Counted from the first letter of the stretch, positions 34,665-42,849 are shown. The stretch is 64,000 bases of DNA from Roseovarius mucosus DSM 17069 (GCF_000768555.3 NZ_KN293991.1:558001-622000), one strand, 5' to 3'. A program made the numbers and translations. The notes: a model not told the origin generated them from the sequence alone.

Positions 34665-34785
34665 CGGACCCTGCCGGAGCGCAGCATGCCGCCCGCCGAC
34701 GATTTTCTGACGCTTGTGGGCTGTCGGACAAGCGCCTATGGCTTATGTTCCGCCCAAGCAACGCCTCAGAAGCAGGATTTCGCAT

Positions 34786-36825
34786 ATGTCGACCGACCCA
34801 CTTGTCGTTTTCACGCCCTCCGGCAAACGCGGACGCTTTCCCAAGGGAACGCCGGTTTTGACGGCCGCGCGCCAGCTTGGCGTCGATCTCGATTCGGTCT
34901 GCGGCGGGCGCGGTATCTGTTCAAAATGCCAGATCACGCCGGGCTATGGCGAATTTTCCAAACATGGCGTCACCGTCCACCCCGACGCTCTGTCGGAATG
35001 GAACGCGGTCGAGGAACGCTATGACCAGAAACGCGGCTTGAAACCGGGCCGCCGTCTGGGCTGTCAGGCACAGATCATGGGTGACGTGGTGATCGACGTG
35101 CCCCCCGAAAGCCAAGTTCACAAACAGGTGGTGCGCAAGGCCGCCTCTGCCCGCGTGATCGAGATGGACCCGGCCACCCGCCTCTATTTCGTTGAGGTGG
35201 ACGAGGCCGATATGCACGAACCCACCGGCGATTTCGAGCGGTTGAAACGCGCGCTCAAGGCCCAGTGGGAGATCGACAACATCCGCGCCGATTTGAGCCT
35301 TTTGTCCAAATTGCAACCTGTGCTGCGCAAGGGCAAGTTTCAGGTGACGGTCGCCCTGCACCGCGGCCATGTCGAGAGCCCGGCACAGGTGCTGGAGATT
35401 TGGCCCGGACTGCATGAAGGCGGCCTCTTTGGTCTGGCTATCGACCTGGGTTCGACCACGGTCGCGGCCCATCTCACCGATCTGGAAACGGGCGAGGTCA
35501 AGGCATCATCGGGCATCATGAACCCGCAGATCCGCTTTGGCGAGGACCTGATGAGCCGCGTCAGCTATGCGATGATGAATCCCGGCGGTGACCGCGAAAT
35601 GACTGCCGCCGTGCGTGACGCGATCAATACCTTGGCCGAAGAGATTGCCAAGGAGGCCGGGATTGACGCCAACCTAATCGTCGAAACGGTGTTTGTCTGC
35701 AACCCGGTGATGCATCACCTCTTGCTGGGGATCGACCCAGTGGAATTGGGCCAGGCACCCTTTGCGCTGGCCACCTCGGGCAGCATGGCCCTGAACGCCC
35801 GGGAACTGGATCTGAGCGCGATCAATCCGCGTGCGCAGGTCTATGTGTTGCCCTGCATTGCGGGCCATGTCGGTGCCGACGCCGCCGCCGTCGCGTTGAG
35901 CGAAGAGCCGGGCAAATCCGACGACCTTGCGCTCATCGTCGATGTGGGCACAAATGCCGAAATCCTCTTGGGCGACAAGACGCGCGTGCTGGCTTGTTCG
36001 TCGCCCACAGGTCCCGCGTTTGAAGGCGCGCAGATTTCCAGTGGCCAACGCGCCGCCCCCGGCGCCATCGAGGCTATTCGCATCGACCCAGTGACCAAGG
36101 AACCCCGGTTTCGGGTGATCGGCTCTGACATCTGGTCGGATGAGGACGGTTTCGATGAGGCTGTGGGCGACGGAGGCATTACCGGCATTTGTGGCTCTGG
36201 CATTATCGAGGCTGTGGCCGAAATGCGCATGGCGGGGCTATTGGATGAAAGCGGTCTGATCGGATCATCAGGGGCCACGGGCACGGCGCGCATGATCGAG
36301 GACGGGCGCACCCACTCCTATGTCATCCACGATGGCAGCGCCAAGGGTGGTCCGGTTATCACCGTGACTCAGGGCGATATTCGCGCCATCCAGCTTGCCA
36401 AATCGGCGCTCTATGCCGGGGCGCGCTTGTTGATGGATGAGCGCGGCGTGGACAAGGTTGACCGCGTTGTTCTGGCTGGTGCCTTTGGCGCGCATATCTC
36501 GCCGCTGCATGCGATGGTTCTGGGCATGATCCCCGATGTGCCGCTCGACAAGGTGACGTCGGCGGGCAATGCGGCGGGCACCGGCGCGCGCATCGCGCTT
36601 TGCAATGTCGCTGCCCGGCGTGAGATTGAGCGCGTGGTGGGTGAGATCACCAAGGTCGAAACCGCCATCGAGCCAAAATTCCAGGAGCATTTCGTTGCCG
36701 CGAATGCGATCCCGCACAAAACTGATCCTTTCCCGGAACTGTCCAAGATCGTGATCCTGCCCAATCCCAACTTTAACACCCATGGAGATGGCAGCGACGG
36801 AGGACGGCGCAAGCGGCGACGGTGA
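34786..36825 (+). CDS. Ferredoxin-ASKHA protein (RACo-like corrinoid activation/regeneration family)
   Basis: 679 residues from the ATG at 34786 (AGGA upstream). An N-terminal [2Fe-2S] ferredoxin domain has Cys39, Cys45 and Cys48 (VCGGRGICSKC) and a fourth Cys in RRLGCQAQ. A middle domain follows, then an actin-like ATPase (ASKHA) domain with phosphate motifs AIDLGSTTVAAHL and IVDVGTNAEILLG, and GDGGITGICGSGIIEAV. Members reactivate oxidised corrinoid proteins by ATP-dependent reduction, as for methyltransferase systems. No corrinoid protein or methyltransferase gene adjoins it here, so the target must be elsewhere. Confidence 0.88.
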   Translation: MSTDPLVVFTPSGKRGRFPKGTPVLTAARQLGVDLDSVCGGRGICSKCQITPGYGEFSKHGVTVHPDALSEWNAVEERYDQKRGLKPGRRLGCQAQIMGDVVIDVPPESQVHKQVVRKAASARVIEMDPATRLYFVEVDEADMHEPTGDFERLKRALKAQWEIDNIRADLSLLSKLQPVLRKGKFQVTVALHRGHVESPAQVLEIWPGLHEGGLFGLAIDLGSTTVAAHLTDLETGEVKASSGIMNPQIRFGEDLMSRVSYAMMNPGGDREMTAAVRDAINTLAEEIAKEAGIDANLIVETVFVCNPVMHHLLLGIDPVELGQAPFALATSGSMALNARELDLSAINPRAQVYVLPCIAGHVGADAAAVALSEEPGKSDDLALIVDVGTNAEILLGDKTRVLACSSPTGPAFEGAQISSGQRAAPGAIEAIRIDPVTKEPRFRVIGSDIWSDEDGFDEAVGDGGITGICGSGIIEAVAEMRMAGLLDESGLIGSSGATGTARMIEDGRTHSYVIHDGSAKGGPVITVTQGDIRAIQLAKSALYAGARLLMDERGVDKVDRVVLAGAFGAHISPLHAMVLGMIPDVPLDKVTSAGNAAGTGARIALCNVAARREIERVVGEITKVETAIEPKFQEHFVAANAIPHKTDPFPELSKIVILPNPNFNTHGDGSDGGRRKRRR

Positions 36826-36899
36826 TAACGCAAAATCGATGCTTTTCATTGTCATAGGGGCAGGATATGGACGCGCACATTCTGTGAAAAGGTAATCAG

Positions 36900-37280
36900 A
36901 TGAAACAGTTGTTCGTGCCAGCCCTTCTGTCAATTTCCCTCCTGAGCGCATGCGGTGGTCGCACGCCTGACCCAGTCGCCGAGGTGCAGCCCGGTGACAG
37001 CGCCCTCAACTGCACGCAGTTGCGCGGCGAGATCACGGCCAACACCCGCGCCATCGAAGGCCTGATCAAGGAACAGCAAACCAAGACCGCGCAGAATATT
37101 GTTGCCGGGACCGCAGGCGCCTTTCTGCTCGTGCCGTGGTTCTTTATGGATATGAAGGGTGCCGCAGGTGACGAAGCCCGCGCTTATCAGCGCCGCAACG
37201 AATCGCTGGTCAGCCGCTACAATGGCATGGCCTGTAAACCAGAGATGAAGCTGGCAAAGCCAACGGCAACTGCCGAGTAA
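36900..37280 (+). CDS. Small putative lipoprotein, unknown function
   Basis: 126 residues. Signal peptide with lipobox (LSISLLSACGG, Cys19). After it comes a helical segment (LNCTQLRGEITANTRAIEGL), one hydrophobic stretch (AGTAGAFLLVPWFFMDMKGA) and Cys residues in LNCTQ and MACKPEM. This resembles alphaproteobacterial small envelope lipoproteins with a glycine/hydrophobic hairpin. Role unknown. It precedes ade by 100 bp that contain two hairpins. Confidence 0.72.
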   Translation: MKQLFVPALLSISLLSACGGRTPDPVAEVQPGDSALNCTQLRGEITANTRAIEGLIKEQQTKTAQNIVAGTAGAFLLVPWFFMDMKGAAGDEARAYQRRNESLVSRYNGMACKPEMKLAKPTATAE

Positions 37281-37287
37281 AGGCATC

Positions 37288-37369
37288 CCCATAGCAAGCA
37301 TGTGGTCGATGCGCTTCGGCCTATGGGCTTGCGCTTGGTCCTCTGCCACGCGACACTTGCAATGTGTCG
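37288..37369 (+). promoter_or_regulatory. Structured leader upstream of adenine deaminase
   Basis: An inverted repeat CCCATAG/CTATGGG at 37288-37294 and 37321-37327 is followed by a hairpin CGACAC-TTGCAAT-GTGTCG at 37351-37369. The latter directly abuts the Shine-Dalgarno GGAGGG of ade. It could be a translational control element; it does not match a purine riboswitch that I can recognise. Confidence 0.4.
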
Positions 37370-37380
37370 GAGGGCATAGC

Positions 37381-39075
37381 ATGGCAGATCTCGAGCAACG
37401 CATTGCACAGGGCCGCGGTGATGAGCCCGCAGACCTCGTACTGCGCGGTGCTCAGGTGTTCGATCTTGTCACCGGGGATATGATTTCGGGTGATGTGGCT
37501 ATCTGCGGTGATTCCATTGTTGGCCTCGGTGCGAGGTATGATGGGCGCGAGGTGATTGACCTTGCAGGGCTGATCCTTGTGCCCGGCTTTATCGACACCC
37601 ATCTGCATATCGAAAGCTCGCTCGTAACGCCCTTTGAATTCGACCGCTGCGTGACGCCGCATGGCGTGACCACCGCGATCTGTGATCCCCACGAGATCGC
37701 CAATGTTCTGGGGCTGGAGGGCATCCGTTATTTTCAGGCGGCTTCCGAACATACCCTGATGGACATCCGGGTGCAGCTCTCGTCCTGCGTGCCGTCGAGC
37801 CATATGGAGACCTCGGGCGCCGAGATTGATGCCGAGGACCTGCGCGCGGTGATGGGGCATGCTTCGGGGATCGGTTTGGCCGAGGTGATGAATTTTCCCG
37901 GTGTGATCTATCGCGATCCGGGGATGATGGACAAACTGCGGCTCTTCGAGGGAGGACATATCGACGGGCATTGCCCGCAACTGTCGGGGCGCGATCTCAA
38001 CGCTTATTGCGCGGCGGGCATTCGCACTGAGCACGAGGCGACCACCGCCGAAGAAGCGCGCGAGAAACTGCAACGCGGCATGCGCGTGCTCATTCGCGAG
38101 GGCTCGGTCAGCAAGGATCTTCATGCGCTCGCCCCACTGCTGTCGGATATAACGGCCCCCTACATGTGTCTCTGTACCGATGATCGAAACCCGCTCGATA
38201 TCGCGGAAGAAGGGCATCTTGATCACATGATCCGGGTGCTGATCGCAGAAGGGGCATCGCCTCTTGCCGCCTATCGCGCGGCATCGCTCTCGGGTGCAGA
38301 GGCGTTTGGGCTGCGCGACCGGGGTCTGATTGCGCCAGGTCGACGGGCGGATATCGTGGCCGTGGGGTCGCTTGCGGCTTGTGATGTGCAGCATGTGTTC
38401 TGCGCCGGGCGGCGTGCCGATGCGGCGGCCTTTGCCGCGCGGGGCACCGTGCCCGCGATCGGGCGACATTCGGTGCGTGCACCCGCGATCGGCCCGCAGG
38501 ATTTCCGCCATGCCAGCAATCGCGCGGAGACGGATGTGATCGGCATAATAGAAGGCAAGATCCTGACCGCGCATCTGCACGAACGGATTGAGCCGGTGAA
38601 CGGAGATAAACGCCCCGACGTCGCGCGCGACCTCGTTCGAATCGCGGTGATCGAGCGGCACGGCAAGAACGGCAATATCGCAACCGGATTCGTGCACGGT
38701 TTTGGGCTCGAATCCGGGGCTATTGCCTCGACCGTTTGCCACGACCACCACAATATCGCCTGTGTCGGGGTGGATTATGCGGATATGGCCCTTGCCGCCA
38801 CGCGGCTGGGCGAGATTGAGGGGGGCTTTGTCGTTGTGCAAGGCGGGCAGGTTCTGGCGGAGCTGCCCTTGCCGCTCGCAGGATTGATGAGCCTTGAGCC
38901 CTTCGAGGCGGTCCAAGCCCGTCTTGTCGACCTGCGCGCCGCGGCACGATCCCTTGGTGTCACCTTGCAGGAACCCTTCCTGCAACTGGCCTTTCTCGCG
39001 CTGCCGGTCATCCCGGCGCTCAAGATCACGGATCGCGGTATGATTGATGTCACCCGGTTCGAAATCTTGAGCTAG
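37381..39075 (+). CDS. ade: Adenine deaminase
   Basis: 564 residues from the ATG at 37381, preceded by a strong GGAGGG; in-frame codons back to 37300 are not supported. It converts adenine to hypoxanthine and ammonia. Amidohydrolase metal site: HLH in FIDTHLHIESSLV (His74, His76). Ade-type features: PHGVTTAICDPHEIANVLG, EGGHIDGHCPQLSG, CTDDRNPLDI, and the C-terminal VCHDHHNIACVG. A stand-alone Lrp ligand-binding-domain gene overlaps its 3' end tail-to-tail by 4 bp. Confidence 0.95.
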   Translation: MADLEQRIAQGRGDEPADLVLRGAQVFDLVTGDMISGDVAICGDSIVGLGARYDGREVIDLAGLILVPGFIDTHLHIESSLVTPFEFDRCVTPHGVTTAICDPHEIANVLGLEGIRYFQAASEHTLMDIRVQLSSCVPSSHMETSGAEIDAEDLRAVMGHASGIGLAEVMNFPGVIYRDPGMMDKLRLFEGGHIDGHCPQLSGRDLNAYCAAGIRTEHEATTAEEAREKLQRGMRVLIREGSVSKDLHALAPLLSDITAPYMCLCTDDRNPLDIAEEGHLDHMIRVLIAEGASPLAAYRAASLSGAEAFGLRDRGLIAPGRRADIVAVGSLAACDVQHVFCAGRRADAAAFAARGTVPAIGRHSVRAPAIGPQDFRHASNRAETDVIGIIEGKILTAHLHERIEPVNGDKRPDVARDLVRIAVIERHGKNGNIATGFVHGFGLESGAIASTVCHDHHNIACVGVDYADMALAATRLGEIEGGFVVVQGGQVLAELPLPLAGLMSLEPFEAVQARLVDLRAAARSLGVTLQEPFLQLAFLALPVIPALKITDRGMIDVTRFEILS

Positions 39076-39308
39076 AACGCCTTGAACGTCAGGGTCGTTT
39101 CAGTACGCTCGATCCCGGCGATATCCAGAAGATTGTCGTTGATGTATTTACCGACATCCTCGGTCTCGGGGATGTAGAGCTTGAGCAGCAGGTCAAAGGG
39201 ACCGGAGGTGGAGTAAAGCTCTGAATGAATTTCGCGCAGGGCGATGGCCTCGGCCACGCGATAGGAATGTCCCGGTTTGCAGCGGATATTGATAAAGACG
39301 CAGCGCAT
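39072..39308 (-). CDS. Stand-alone Lrp/AsnC ligand-binding (RAM) domain protein
   Basis: 78 residues, only the alpha-beta RAM domain of Lrp/AsnC regulators: VFINIRCKPGHSYRVAEAI, TSGPFDLLLKLYIPETEDVG and IAGIERTETTLTFKAF. There is no helix-turn-helix. GGAGAG precedes the start. Such single-domain proteins are known and may bind amino acids or other small ligands, or modulate full-length Lrp proteins. Convergent with ade. Confidence 0.88.
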   Translation of the reverse strand: MRCVFINIRCKPGHSYRVAEAIALREIHSELYSTSGPFDLLLKLYIPETEDVGKYINDNLLDIAGIERTETTLTFKAF

Positions 39309-39418
39309 GTATCTCTCCTGTTGCTCAGCCCCATAGGGCTTTTACTCGCAGGCAATTGCAACGGCAAAATCAGAGATTTCTCACTGCGGAGGCATAAGCC
39401 CCCAAGGAACAGCCGGTA

Positions 39419-40222
39419 TCAAATGCTGCGCGGAACCGATTGCAGCAGCGTCAGAGCGATGGCCTGCGAGGATTGGACATTTAAGCCGGCCACCTGATCA
39501 CGCAACAGGAAACGTCGGATCAATTGTTCGCGCAGGCTTTCATCGCTCAGATCCGAGAGGGAACCAATGTTCAACTGTCGCGCGCTGCGCGATTTGATCT
39601 CGTCCAACTGCCGGTCAAGATCTGCCTGTGCGAAACTGTCTGGCAGACCAAGCGCTACCTCGAACACGCGCCGCAGGGGCGGGTTTCCTAAAATTCGAAA
39701 CCAGCGCGTGTCCTCGGATTCCGCGTCGCCTGCGATGTCGCCCAGCTCGCGCTGGACGTTCAGGGCCAGACGCAGGGCCTGATCCTGATCTCCGACAGCG
39801 ACCTCAAACTCCCGACGCCTGAATTTCTCGGTGATTTCGGTGCCGAAACTCAAGAGTTGCGTGCGCGGGACCGGGCGGTCTGCAAAGGCAAACGCTTCGG
39901 ACAGTTGTTTGTAACGGTCATCCGCAAGGCGATTGGCAAGCGCGTCGTCCCGAATCGTGCCTTCCTCAAGGATGGCGCGGATAAAGGCACGGCTGTCGAT
40001 ATCCTCCTGAAGCCCAAAGGCTCCCAAGGCCACCCGTAACAGTCGGCGATCAGAGACCAACCCCTCTGCCGTTGTGATCTTGCCGATGTTCTGCTCGAAA
40101 TACTCGGTATCACGCACGATCTGCGGGGATTTGTTGAACAGATCCGTCTGACGCTCAAACGTGCGCGACAAGAGCGCCCAACCCGGCAATCCTCCAATGG
40201 TCAATACAGGGCTAAAGTTCAT
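39419..40222 (-). CDS. DUF1217 flagellar protein
   Basis: 267 residues. Recognised by GWALLSRTFERQTDLFNKSP, DTEYFEQNIGKITTAEGLVS, RRLLRVALGAFGLQEDIDSR and a C-terminal helical part (LREQLIRRFLLRDQVAGLNV). DUF1217 genes sit in alphaproteobacterial flagellar clusters and are needed for motility in some species, with no defined mechanism. It overlaps flbT by 4 bp and ends the fliC-flaF-flbT operon. Confidence 0.88.
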   Translation of the reverse strand: MNFSPVLTIGGLPGWALLSRTFERQTDLFNKSPQIVRDTEYFEQNIGKITTAEGLVSDRRLLRVALGAFGLQEDIDSRAFIRAILEEGTIRDDALANRLADDRYKQLSEAFAFADRPVPRTQLLSFGTEITEKFRRREFEVAVGDQDQALRLALNVQRELGDIAGDAESEDTRWFRILGNPPLRRVFEVALGLPDSFAQADLDRQLDEIKSRSARQLNIGSLSDLSDESLREQLIRRFLLRDQVAGLNVQSSQAIALTLLQSVPRSI

Positions 40223-40623
40223 GATGCGCGATGCGCCAAGAGGCGCTCTTCACGCGGCAGCAGGACGCGCAGCGCCTTGAGACATTTGTAGTGTTCCCCA
40301 TCCAGAAGTGCCTGCGTGGCAAGGGTTAGCTGGGCTCGGCTGTCGGGATCGCGCAACACCTGACTCAACTCCTCGATGCGGCGCAGGACCTGACGGCGTG
40401 CGTCCTGAGGATCGCCATCGCCCGAGAGTAGAAGTTGTGTGGCAAAACAGGCCCGGCGCACGGGAGTCGTTGCGCTTTCGGGGTGAATCGCATCCCGAAG
40501 GCGCAGTATATGCGCATTCGGCGTCATGATGGACAGCCGCGAGCGACGATCGCCATTCTCGATCACGGCACCGTTGATGAGCACCCGCTCCTTCGGATTG
40601 AGTTTGAGGACAAGGCCGCTCAT
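40219..40623 (-). CDS. flbT: Flagellin mRNA regulator FlbT
   Basis: 134 residues. FlbT signatures: LVLKLNPKERVLINGAVIEN, RARLSIMTPNAH-like segment, and YKCLKALRVLLPRE near the end. In Caulobacter FlbT binds the flagellin 5' untranslated region and destabilises the mRNA, while FlaF opposes it. It overlaps flaF by 4 bp, so the pair is coupled. Confidence 0.95.
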   Translation of the reverse strand: MSGLVLKLNPKERVLINGAVIENGDRRSRLSIMTPNAHILRLRDAIHPESATTPVRRACFATQLLLSGDGDPQDARRQVLRRIEELSQVLRDPDSRAQLTLATQALLDGEHYKCLKALRVLLPREERLLAHRAS

Positions 40624-40997
40624 TGGCTGGCCCTCCGGTCGCTCAGCCCGCGCATGATGGCGGTGTTAATGTCGATCAAGGGCTGTAGCGATGCCTTGGT
40701 GTTTAACACCGCACTGCTATGCTGATGACAAAACTGCGCGAGATAGACAATTCGCGCCCGCAGGGACGCTGGCAGCGGATTCTGAGCATCGGCCACATCG
40801 GTCGCAAGGATGGTCCAGAGCCGCCGGTTGTCATGCAAGGCCGCCGCAAGATTGACCATATCCTGTTGGTCCTTTCCAGCAACCATCACAAGGCGTTGGG
40901 TTACGCGGGCAAAGGCATCATATTCCAACCCACGGTCAGTCCGCACGGACCGGGCTTGGTCGCGATAGGCGCTCTGCGCAAGACGGGTCGCATTCAC
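40620..40997 (-). CDS. flaF: Flagellin synthesis regulator FlaF
   Basis: 125 residues from a GTG at 40997 with AAGGAC upstream, giving (M)NATRLAQSAYRDQARSVRT, the family start; an ATG at 41033 would add 12 residues without a ribosome site. Conserved: YDAFARVTQRL, LAAALHDNRRLWTILATDVA, LRARIVYLAQF. FlaF is needed for flagellin translation or secretion. It lies 72 bp after fliC. Confidence 0.94.
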   Translation of the reverse strand: MNATRLAQSAYRDQARSVRTDRGLEYDAFARVTQRLVMVAGKDQQDMVNLAAALHDNRRLWTILATDVADAQNPLPASLRARIVYLAQFCHQHSSAVLNTKASLQPLIDINTAIMRGLSDRRASQ

Positions 40998-41038
40998 GTC
41001 ATGTCCTTTCAAATTCAGTCTGTCACAGGTCACGTGTC

Positions 41039-41062
41039 AGGGACGCCCCGAAGAGCGCCCCT
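41039..41062 (-). promoter_or_regulatory. Strand-specific hairpin just downstream of fliC
   Basis: On the fliC mRNA strand an 8-bp stem with one G-U wobble and an 8-base loop starts 7 bases after the stop codon. On the plus strand the same position is an A-C mismatch. No U tract follows. This fits an RNA 3'-stabiliser or partial attenuator between fliC and flaF. Confidence 0.5.
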
Positions 41063-41069
41063 AAGTGGT

Positions 41070-41897
41070 TTAGTTCCTGAACAGCGACAGGATTGCCTGC
41101 GGGGCCTGATTGGCGATGGACAAGGACTGTGTCGCCAACTGCTGTTGCACCTGCAATGCCTGCAATCGCGCCGAGGTCTCTTCCAGATCGGCATCGACCA
41201 GCGCGCCGATGCCGGATTTGATCGCATCCGTGACCTTGCTGACAAACTCGTTCTGATCCGAGATCCGCTTGGCCGAGGCACCTAGCGCGGCCGCGCCATC
41301 CACCGCCGTCTGGATATGAACTTCAATCGCCGCGAGTGAGGTATCGGCAGCCGCAGAATCCGACACGTCGATGTCGCTCAGGTCAAGATTTGTTTCGAAA
41401 TCGACAGAGGCCACAGTGATATTCGAGGCTGTCACTGTGCCGGTTGCGTCGCGGTCAAGCGACGATAGTACGGTGATGTCACCACCTGCCGTATTGAGCA
41501 GGTTCGCCCCGTTGAATTGCGACGCGCCGATGATCGACGTGACCTGATTCACCAACTCGTCGACATCGTTCTGGATCTTGCCGTGATCGACGTTCTCACC
41601 GGTTGCGGCGACGACCTTTTCCTTGATCTCGTTGAGGAGGTTGGTGATTTGCTCGGCCCCGGCCGATGCCACGGCGACGGTCGATTCCCCCAAGGACAGC
41701 GCATCAGACACGGCCTTAAAGCCGCTCACATCGGATTCCATCACTTTGGAAATGGCGAAGATTGCGGAATTGTCCTTGGCCGTCGCCACAGCCTTGCCCG
41801 TCGAGATCATATCTTGGGTCTTGGCGAGGTTGGAGTTCACGGATTGCAGGGTCTGAAGAGCCACCATGGCGCTGTTGTTGGTCAGAATACTGGACAT
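41070..41897 (-). CDS. fliC: Flagellin
   Basis: 275 residues, short form without an extended variable domain. N-terminal D0/D1: MSSILTNNSAMVALQTLQSV, then DMISTGKAVATAKDNSAIFA. C-terminal D1/D0: LEETSARLQALQVQQQLATQ and LSIANQAPQAILSLF. AAAGGAA lies upstream of the start. Only one flagellin gene is in the window. Expression is likely to be under CtrA and FlbT/FlaF control (context). Confidence 0.97.
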   Translation of the reverse strand: MSSILTNNSAMVALQTLQSVNSNLAKTQDMISTGKAVATAKDNSAIFAISKVMESDVSGFKAVSDALSLGESTVAVASAGAEQITNLLNEIKEKVVAATGENVDHGKIQNDVDELVNQVTSIIGASQFNGANLLNTAGGDITVLSSLDRDATGTVTASNITVASVDFETNLDLSDIDVSDSAAADTSLAAIEVHIQTAVDGAAALGASAKRISDQNEFVSKVTDAIKSGIGALVDADLEETSARLQALQVQQQLATQSLSIANQAPQAILSLFRN

Positions 41898-42052
41898 ATC
41901 AAGTTCCTTTCGGGTTTGGCGTATTTCGCCATTTCGGTGTCCGTTTCCCAGTTGGGGAACGATCTGGGCTGTCTTTCTGACGATTGCAGGATGCGGGATG
42001 CCCCGGCTGCGCCATCCGTTCGGGATGCAAGAGGCAGAGTGCCCTCAAGATG

Positions 42053-42067
42053 CTAACGGAGTGCTAA
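42053..42067 (-). promoter_or_regulatory. Candidate CtrA box upstream of fliC
   Basis: TTAG-N7-TTAG on the fliC strand, about 155 bp upstream of the ATG, in the 207-bp gap after the flgN-like gene. It differs from TTAA-N7-TTAA by one base in each half. The long remaining leader would leave room for FlbT action. Confidence 0.4.
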
Positions 42068-42104
42068 GCCGTTTGTCGAAACGCCAAGAATTTTAGCCAA
42101 TCCG

Positions 42105-42461
42105 TCAGGCGCGCTTTTCGAGATGGTGCGCAATCTCGCCGGGAATGGAGTGTTTGCGCCCATTCTGGTCATATGTGTCCAGAGAACGTCGAATGCGCCG
42201 ATGCGCTGCGAGGCGCGCCGCCACGGTGCGAATCCCTTGCAAAGCCCCATCAAGCAGGGCCTGATTGCGGCTCAGCTTCCCGCGAACCCCTCTCAAATCC
42301 CGGGTTGTCGTTGCAATGGCGTTGAGCGCATCTACCAGGCGCTCCTTTTCCGACATGAGCGCCATGATCTGCGAAAGGTCCCCGCGCAGCAGTGCCTCGC
42401 GCTCCTCCTCTAGGATGCGATCAAGCTGTTGGATGATGCTGTTACTCTGATCAAGTGTCAT
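42105..42461 (-). CDS. FlgN-like flagellar chaperone
   Basis: 118 residues, helical. N-terminal NSIIQQLDRILEEEREALLR, MALMSEKERLVDALNAI, and a C-terminal LDTYDQNGRKHSIPG resemble FlgN-type export chaperones for hook-filament junction proteins. It overlaps the rod-binding gene by 11 bp. flgK and flgL, its expected clients, are not in the window. Confidence 0.72.
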   Translation of the reverse strand: MTLDQSNSIIQQLDRILEEEREALLRGDLSQIMALMSEKERLVDALNAIATTTRDLRGVRGKLSRNQALLDGALQGIRTVAARLAAHRRIRRSLDTYDQNGRKHSIPGEIAHHLEKRA

Positions 42462-42735
42462 GGGCGCGCTCCATCATGGATTGAAAAAAGACATCCGCAA
42501 GCCCAATACCCCCGGCCTTGACCATCTCCTGCGCCAGTGCATCGCGGTGAAAGGACGCGAATTGCGATTCGCCGGTGCTTGCCCCGAAACCGTCGCTTTT
42601 GGGGTCGAGCCCCCCGAACTTGAGCATTTCGGCCAGAAAGCTTGCCTCCAGTCTCTGGGCCACAAGCCGGGTCGGATTTGGGCTATTTGGTGGCCGGTCC
42701 ACAGTACCAAAGGCGCGAGTTACAGCATCGGTCAT
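42451..42735 (-). CDS. Rod-binding protein (FlgJ N-terminal domain only)
   Basis: 94 residues. Matches the FlgJ rod-capping domain: AQRLEASFLAEMLKFGGLDP, SQFASFHRDALAQEMVKAGG, IGLADVFFQSMM. It has no muramidase domain, as is usual in alphaproteobacteria, where a separate transglycosylase (here at 6931) does the cutting. It is divergent from fliK. Confidence 0.9.
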   Translation of the reverse strand: MTDAVTRAFGTVDRPPNSPNPTRLVAQRLEASFLAEMLKFGGLDPKSDGFGASTGESQFASFHRDALAQEMVKAGGIGLADVFFQSMMERAHDT

Positions 42736-42776
42736 TGGAATCCCTCAAATTGATCACACTAGGCAAGAGAAGAACC

Positions 42777-42806
42777 GAAACCGGTAAAGAAGCAGTAACC
42801 GGTTTC
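42777..42806. repeat. Perfect 9-bp inverted repeat between the rod-binding gene and fliK
   Basis: GAAACCGGT (42777-42785) and ACCGGTTTC (42798-42806), 12-base spacer, in the 114-bp divergent gap. A GTAA-N7-GTAA pair (42784-42798) lies inside it. It may be an operator; the same sequence could form a hairpin in either transcript. Confidence 0.5.
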
Positions 42807-42849
42807 TGCGATCTTCGACGAAATCGTCACGCCATGACTGAGGGGGCCG

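Noticed and set aside
37281..37380. Purine riboswitch upstream of ade
   Set aside because: The three-way junction core is not visible; only simple hairpins are seen.
37321..38985. Long open frame (554 codons) antisense to ade
   Set aside because: Complement of adenine deaminase with no recognisable domain and no ribosome site.
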